9,288 nucleotides of DNA from Flavobacteriales bacterium (GTDB lineage Bacteria; Bacteroidota; Bacteroidia; Flavobacteriales_D; Sanyastnellaceae). Below are positions 6,388 to 9,288 of the stretch, in pieces; the stretch's first letter is position 1; each line of letters opens with the position of its first letter. The position numbers and the translations under genes are program-made. The stretch lies in contig DQRJ01000167.1 in assembly GCA_015663855.1 (NCBI GenBank), forward strand, positions 1-9,288. The letters run 5' to 3'. A model generated the notes under the pieces. It was not told the origin of the DNA. It searched no databases and saw only the letters and a program-made list of their open reading frames with translations.

Positions 6388-7346
6388 ATATCCTAGCAAA
6401 CGATGGTATAAGTCCATCAGGTTTAAAGGCACTTAAAGATGCCGGTCACGAAGTTTATACAGACTTTATCGAAGCTGATAAGCTCGAAGCATATATTAAC
6501 GACAAATCTATTGACGGAATCCTAGTTAGGTCGGCCACGAAAGTGCGACAAGAACTAATGGATGCGTGCTCGGGATTGAAGTTCGTAGGGCGTGGCGGAG
6601 TCGGTATGGATAATATCGATGTTGAGTACGGTCGAAATAAAGGTCTGACGGTATTTAATACGCCTGCAGCATCATCGCAAAGTGTAGCTGAGCTCGTTAT
6701 GGGGCATTTATTTACACTTTCCCGCTCGTTGCATGCCAGCAATAGAAAGATGCCTCTTGAGGGTTCGGCCGAATTTAAAGCTCTGAAGAAAGCTTATGGC
6801 AAAGGATCTGAATTGAGAGGTAAGACTTTAGGTATCATCGGCTTCGGTCGTATCGGTCGATCTCTTGCTTCTTACGCTTTAGGCTGCGGAATGGACGTCA
6901 TCGCTCACGATATATATGCTACTGACTCAAAAGTAGAATTCGACGTTTGCGGAACTAAAATTTCTGTGGACTGCCCATTGATGTCTATGGAAGAGGTCCT
7001 GAAGATGAGTGACGCTGTAAGCCTTCACATCCCTGCTCAACCTGACGGTTCTGCTGTTATTGGGACTGAGCAATTAGACCAAATGAAGCCCGGATCTCTC
7101 CTCGTTAATGCTGCCAGAGGCGGTGTTTTAGATGAGGATGCTTTATTAAAAGCTTTAAACTCAGGTCATTTAGGAGGAGCTGCACTTGACGTTTTCGTTG
7201 GAGAGCCTACTCCACGCGCAGATGTGTTATCGCACCGATCTCTTTCACTAACACCACATACAGGGGCAGCTACGAGTGAAGCTCAAGACCGCATCGGACT
7301 AGAGCTAGCTTCTCAAATTGATGAAATCGCAAATAAAATGTCTTAA
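6384..7346 (+). CDS. serA: D-3-phosphoglycerate dehydrogenase, short form without ACT domain
   Basis: The 320-residue product is a D-isomer-specific 2-hydroxyacid dehydrogenase. It would oxidise 3-phosphoglycerate to 3-phosphohydroxypyruvate with NAD, the step before SerC. The substrate domain is split (about 1-100 and 290-320) around the NAD domain (about 100-290). Visible residues: GRGGVGMDNID (69-79), the GFGRIG nucleotide loop (153-158), D176 at the end of the next strand (expected for NAD preference), and the catalytic set R245 (NAARGG), E274 (VGEP) and H292 (PHTGA). It ends right after the catalytic fold, so the ACT domain that mediates serine feedback in E. coli SerA is absent. Neighbour serC makes SerA the best call. 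The related enzyme PdxB (4-phosphoerythronate dehydrogenase) or a broader 2-hydroxyacid dehydrogenase cannot be excluded from sequence alone. Confidence 0.9.
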   Translation: MNILANDGISPSGLKALKDAGHEVYTDFIEADKLEAYINDKSIDGILVRSATKVRQELMDACSGLKFVGRGGVGMDNIDVEYGRNKGLTVFNTPAASSQSVAELVMGHLFTLSRSLHASNRKMPLEGSAEFKALKKAYGKGSELRGKTLGIIGFGRIGRSLASYALGCGMDVIAHDIYATDSKVEFDVCGTKISVDCPLMSMEEVLKMSDAVSLHIPAQPDGSAVIGTEQLDQMKPGSLLVNAARGGVLDEDALLKALNSGHLGGAALDVFVGEPTPRADVLSHRSLSLTPHTGAATSEAQDRIGLELASQIDEIANKMS

Positions 7347-7348
7347 AA

Positions 7349-8608
7349 ATGGGGCGATTAGTTAAACCTTTTAGATTAGTTCAGCCACCAAGACATTTGG
7401 CACATTTAGTAGCATCGCGTTCATATTTGAGCTACAACATTAACGAACTACAGGATAAACTAGACCGCAATCCATACAGTTATTTACAGGTAATTAATCC
7501 TGATGCAACGAATAACCTTGAGGCAAAACGTGGAACTGTCGATTTTTTTAGAGAAGTAAGGAAAGGATACGATAAGTTTTTAGAAAAGGGATGGTTCGAA
7601 GGAACAGATGGTGCTGGTTATGCGGTATATCGACAGACTACTCCGGAAGCAACATACATAGGAGTTATTGCCGTCCTAGACCTTGTGAATTGTGAAAATG
7701 GCGGTCTATTGACTCACGAACTTACTATTGAGAGACGAGAAGAATTGTTCGCTACTTACATGCAGACGGTGGGCTTTAATTCTGAACCCATACTTTGTGC
7801 GAGGAATTCAGGCCATAGCGGAGAGGAAGAATTAGACAGATGTATTTCCGGGTTGATATCTTCTCGTGAGGCCGATTGTGATTTCTCTACTACAGATAAA
7901 ATTAGACACTCGGTTTGGTGGGTGAACCCTGAGATTGAAAACGAACTTGAAAATGCTTTAGGGCCTCTAGATAAATTGTACTTGGCTGATGGTCATCATA
8001 GACTTGCCTCATCAATTAAGATGATGCATAGACATCCAAACGAACCTGGAGTTGATAGAATCCTCGCTTTTATAGTTCCCGCAAGAGACCTAAGTATTCT
8101 AGGTTACCATCGTGAATTACGTGGTTTTGATGGCGATTTAGATGGCTTATTAAATAAAATCAAGCAAATAGAGACCGTTAATAGCGTTGAACCCCTCGAT
8201 AATAGAGACTCTTGCTCTGGACATGTCGATATCATTACTAACCAGGGAGAGTGGAGAATCGTGCTAGAAAAAGATACTACCTCTACTCGAATTGACGCAG
8301 GATGGCTAGGAGATAACATCTTAAAGCCGATTTTCAATATCGAAGATCCACGAAATAGCCCTAACCTGAAATACATTTCGGGGAGCCACGACAAGACAAA
8401 GAACTATTCTAACTTGAAGTCTGCAATTGAGGGACACTCTGATAGGATAATATTTTCACTACACCCCGTACACATTGATTCAATCATTAAAGTTTCGGAT
8501 GCCGGCAAAACACTCCCGCCTAAAAGCACATGGGTGGAGCCTAAATTAAGGAGCGGATTGTTCGTATATGAGTTTGGTATGCAACCGCAAGAGGGACAAG
8601 ATGGGTGA
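7349..8608 (+). CDS. DUF1015 family protein (uncharacterised; linked to serine synthesis)
   Basis: The 419-residue product is typical in length for DUF1015. Family marks that I recognise: the N-terminal PFRLVQPP segment (7-14), an LTHELTI stretch (121-127), the LYLADGHHRLASS motif (210-222), FNIEDPRN (329-336), and the closing LPPKSTWVEPKLRSGLFVYEF (389-409). There is no signal peptide or membrane helix, so it is probably cytoplasmic. I know of no established reaction. The DGHHR core (214-218) looks like the short His/Arg motif of ParB/sulfiredoxin-fold proteins, a superfamily that includes the serine kinases SerK and SbnI; this resemblance is by eye only. The gene starts 2 bases after serA and its end overlaps the next gene by 8 bases, so it is very likely made together with SerC and SerA. 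I recall DUF1015 genes beside serA/serC in other Bacteroidota and in clostridia. A part in phosphoserine or serine metabolism is therefore a fair inference. Confidence 0.88.
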   Translation: MGRLVKPFRLVQPPRHLAHLVASRSYLSYNINELQDKLDRNPYSYLQVINPDATNNLEAKRGTVDFFREVRKGYDKFLEKGWFEGTDGAGYAVYRQTTPEATYIGVIAVLDLVNCENGGLLTHELTIERREELFATYMQTVGFNSEPILCARNSGHSGEEELDRCISGLISSREADCDFSTTDKIRHSVWWVNPEIENELENALGPLDKLYLADGHHRLASSIKMMHRHPNEPGVDRILAFIVPARDLSILGYHRELRGFDGDLDGLLNKIKQIETVNSVEPLDNRDSCSGHVDIITNQGEWRIVLEKDTTSTRIDAGWLGDNILKPIFNIEDPRNSPNLKYISGSHDKTKNYSNLKSAIEGHSDRIIFSLHPVHIDSIIKVSDAGKTLPPKSTWVEPKLRSGLFVYEFGMQPQEGQDG

Positions 8609-9284
8609 AATGGCTGAAAACACAATTAAAACTGGGCTTGCCGCGATTCGAACTGCGATTCCGGAGCATGTGACGCTTGTGGCGGTGAGTAAAACTAAGC
8701 CTATAGAGGATATTGCTACGGCTTATGCAGAAGGCCATAGAGATTTCGGTGAAAATCGTGTCGCTGAACTTGTTGAGAAATCGGGTGAGTTGCCTGATGA
8801 CATACGCTGGCATGCTATAGGCCATCTTCAAACTAACAAGGCTAAGCTCGTCACTCCTATTGCGCATTTAATTCACGCTGTAGATTCTATTCGGATATAT
8901 GATGCATTAGCGAAATCGGTAGGTGACGGGGAGTGTGTCGATATACTTCTGCAAGTACACATTGCGGAAGAGTCGAGTAAGTTTGGGTTTACGGAAGATG
9001 AACTTAGGTCGATTTTAGGAGAGGTCGAAGATGCAGAATCCGGGGTGTTCGGTAATAGTAGGGTGAGGGTTCGGGGGTTGATGGGAATGGCGACGTTTAC
9101 CGATGATATAACTCAGATCGCTAGAGAATTTAAGGGGTTGAGACGATTTTATGAGGAAATCGAAACAGGAATGGGATCTAGCTTCGATACGGTGTCGATG
9201 GGTATGAGCGGAGATTGGAGGGTCGCTATAGATGAAGGGTCCACAATGATTCGTGTAGGAAGTGCTATATTCGGATCGAGATAA
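8601..9284 (+). CDS. PLP homeostasis protein, YggS/PLPBP family
   Basis: From the ATG at 8601 the product is 227 residues, the usual size for YggS/PLPBP. These are single-domain alanine-racemase-like TIM barrels that bind PLP without known catalysis and balance vitamin B6 pools and amino/keto acid metabolism. Signatures: LVAVSKTK with the PLP lysine K31, FGENRVAE (49-56), WHAIGHLQTNK (70-80), HAVDS (92-96), FGFTEDEL (128-135), GLMGMA (159-164) and the C-terminal phosphate-binding SMGMSGDW (199-206) with IRVGSAIFG (217-225). The start is not certain. ATG 8601 follows a GAGGGA sequence and overlaps the DUF1015 stop by 8 bases; ATG 8610 would give the more common MAEN-type beginning; ATG 8568 would overlap DUF1015 by 41 bases and is unlikely. 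As last gene of the serC cluster it would be co-expressed with a PLP enzyme. Confidence 0.94.
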   Translation: MGEMAENTIKTGLAAIRTAIPEHVTLVAVSKTKPIEDIATAYAEGHRDFGENRVAELVEKSGELPDDIRWHAIGHLQTNKAKLVTPIAHLIHAVDSIRIYDALAKSVGDGECVDILLQVHIAEESSKFGFTEDELRSILGEVEDAESGVFGNSRVRVRGLMGMATFTDDITQIAREFKGLRRFYEEIETGMGSSFDTVSMGMSGDWRVAIDEGSTMIRVGSAIFGSR

Positions 9285-9288
9285 GAAA

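Noticed and set aside
8568..8600. ATG at 8568 as start of the YggS homologue
   Set aside because: It would add 11 polar residues not seen in the family and overlap DUF1015 by 41 bases. The ATG at 8601 or 8610 fits the family length.
8541..8867. Antisense reading frame of 108 codons across the DUF1015/yggS junction
   Set aside because: It covers conserved coding sequence of two real genes and shows no recognisable domain.

Overview
The window reads as chromosomal housekeeping DNA from a member of the Bacteroidota, probably a flavobacterium-like lineage. Four things point there: the small coiled-coil protein / zapA / rny gene order, a divergent M23 peptidase of the Bacteroidota type, a TAnnTTTG-type -7 promoter element, and A-rich translation starts with little Shine-Dalgarno signal. 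Base composition is moderately AT-rich. All three standard stop codons are used, so there is no sign of recoding. No IS element, phage gene, CRISPR array, tRNA or rRNA is visible.

Layout. Positions 1-722 (minus strand) hold the N-terminal 240 residues of a secreted M23 (LytM-type) zinc endopeptidase that runs off the left edge. A 93-bp divergent intergenic region (723-815) follows. The rest of the window is on the plus strand. The first block (816-3054) is a cell-division/RNA-decay cluster: a small coiled-coil protein, ZapA and RNase Y. Next come a Wzx/WzxC-like polysaccharide flippase (3072-4607) and a membrane-anchored thiol (glutathione-type) peroxidase (4627-5226), each almost abutting its upstream neighbour. 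An 87-bp gap (5227-5313) carries a possible promoter and a short direct repeat. The second block (5314-9284) is a tightly packed serine/PLP operon: serC, a short serA without an ACT domain, a DUF1015 protein and a YggS/PLPBP-family PLP homeostasis protein. Junctions there are a 4-bp overlap, a 2-nt gap and an 8-bp overlap.

How the genes may work together. SerA and SerC make O-phosphoserine from 3-phosphoglycerate. No classical SerB phosphatase is present; the uncharacterised DUF1015 protein takes the third slot, which makes it the most interesting protein here. SerC is PLP-dependent and its homologues also serve DXP-dependent PLP synthesis, so the YggS homologue at the end fits a serine/PLP module. 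In the left half, ZapA, its coiled-coil neighbour and the M23 hydrolase suggest division and cell-wall functions.

Limits: families were recognised by eye from translated sequence. No database search or structure prediction was run. Promoter calls are motif matches only.
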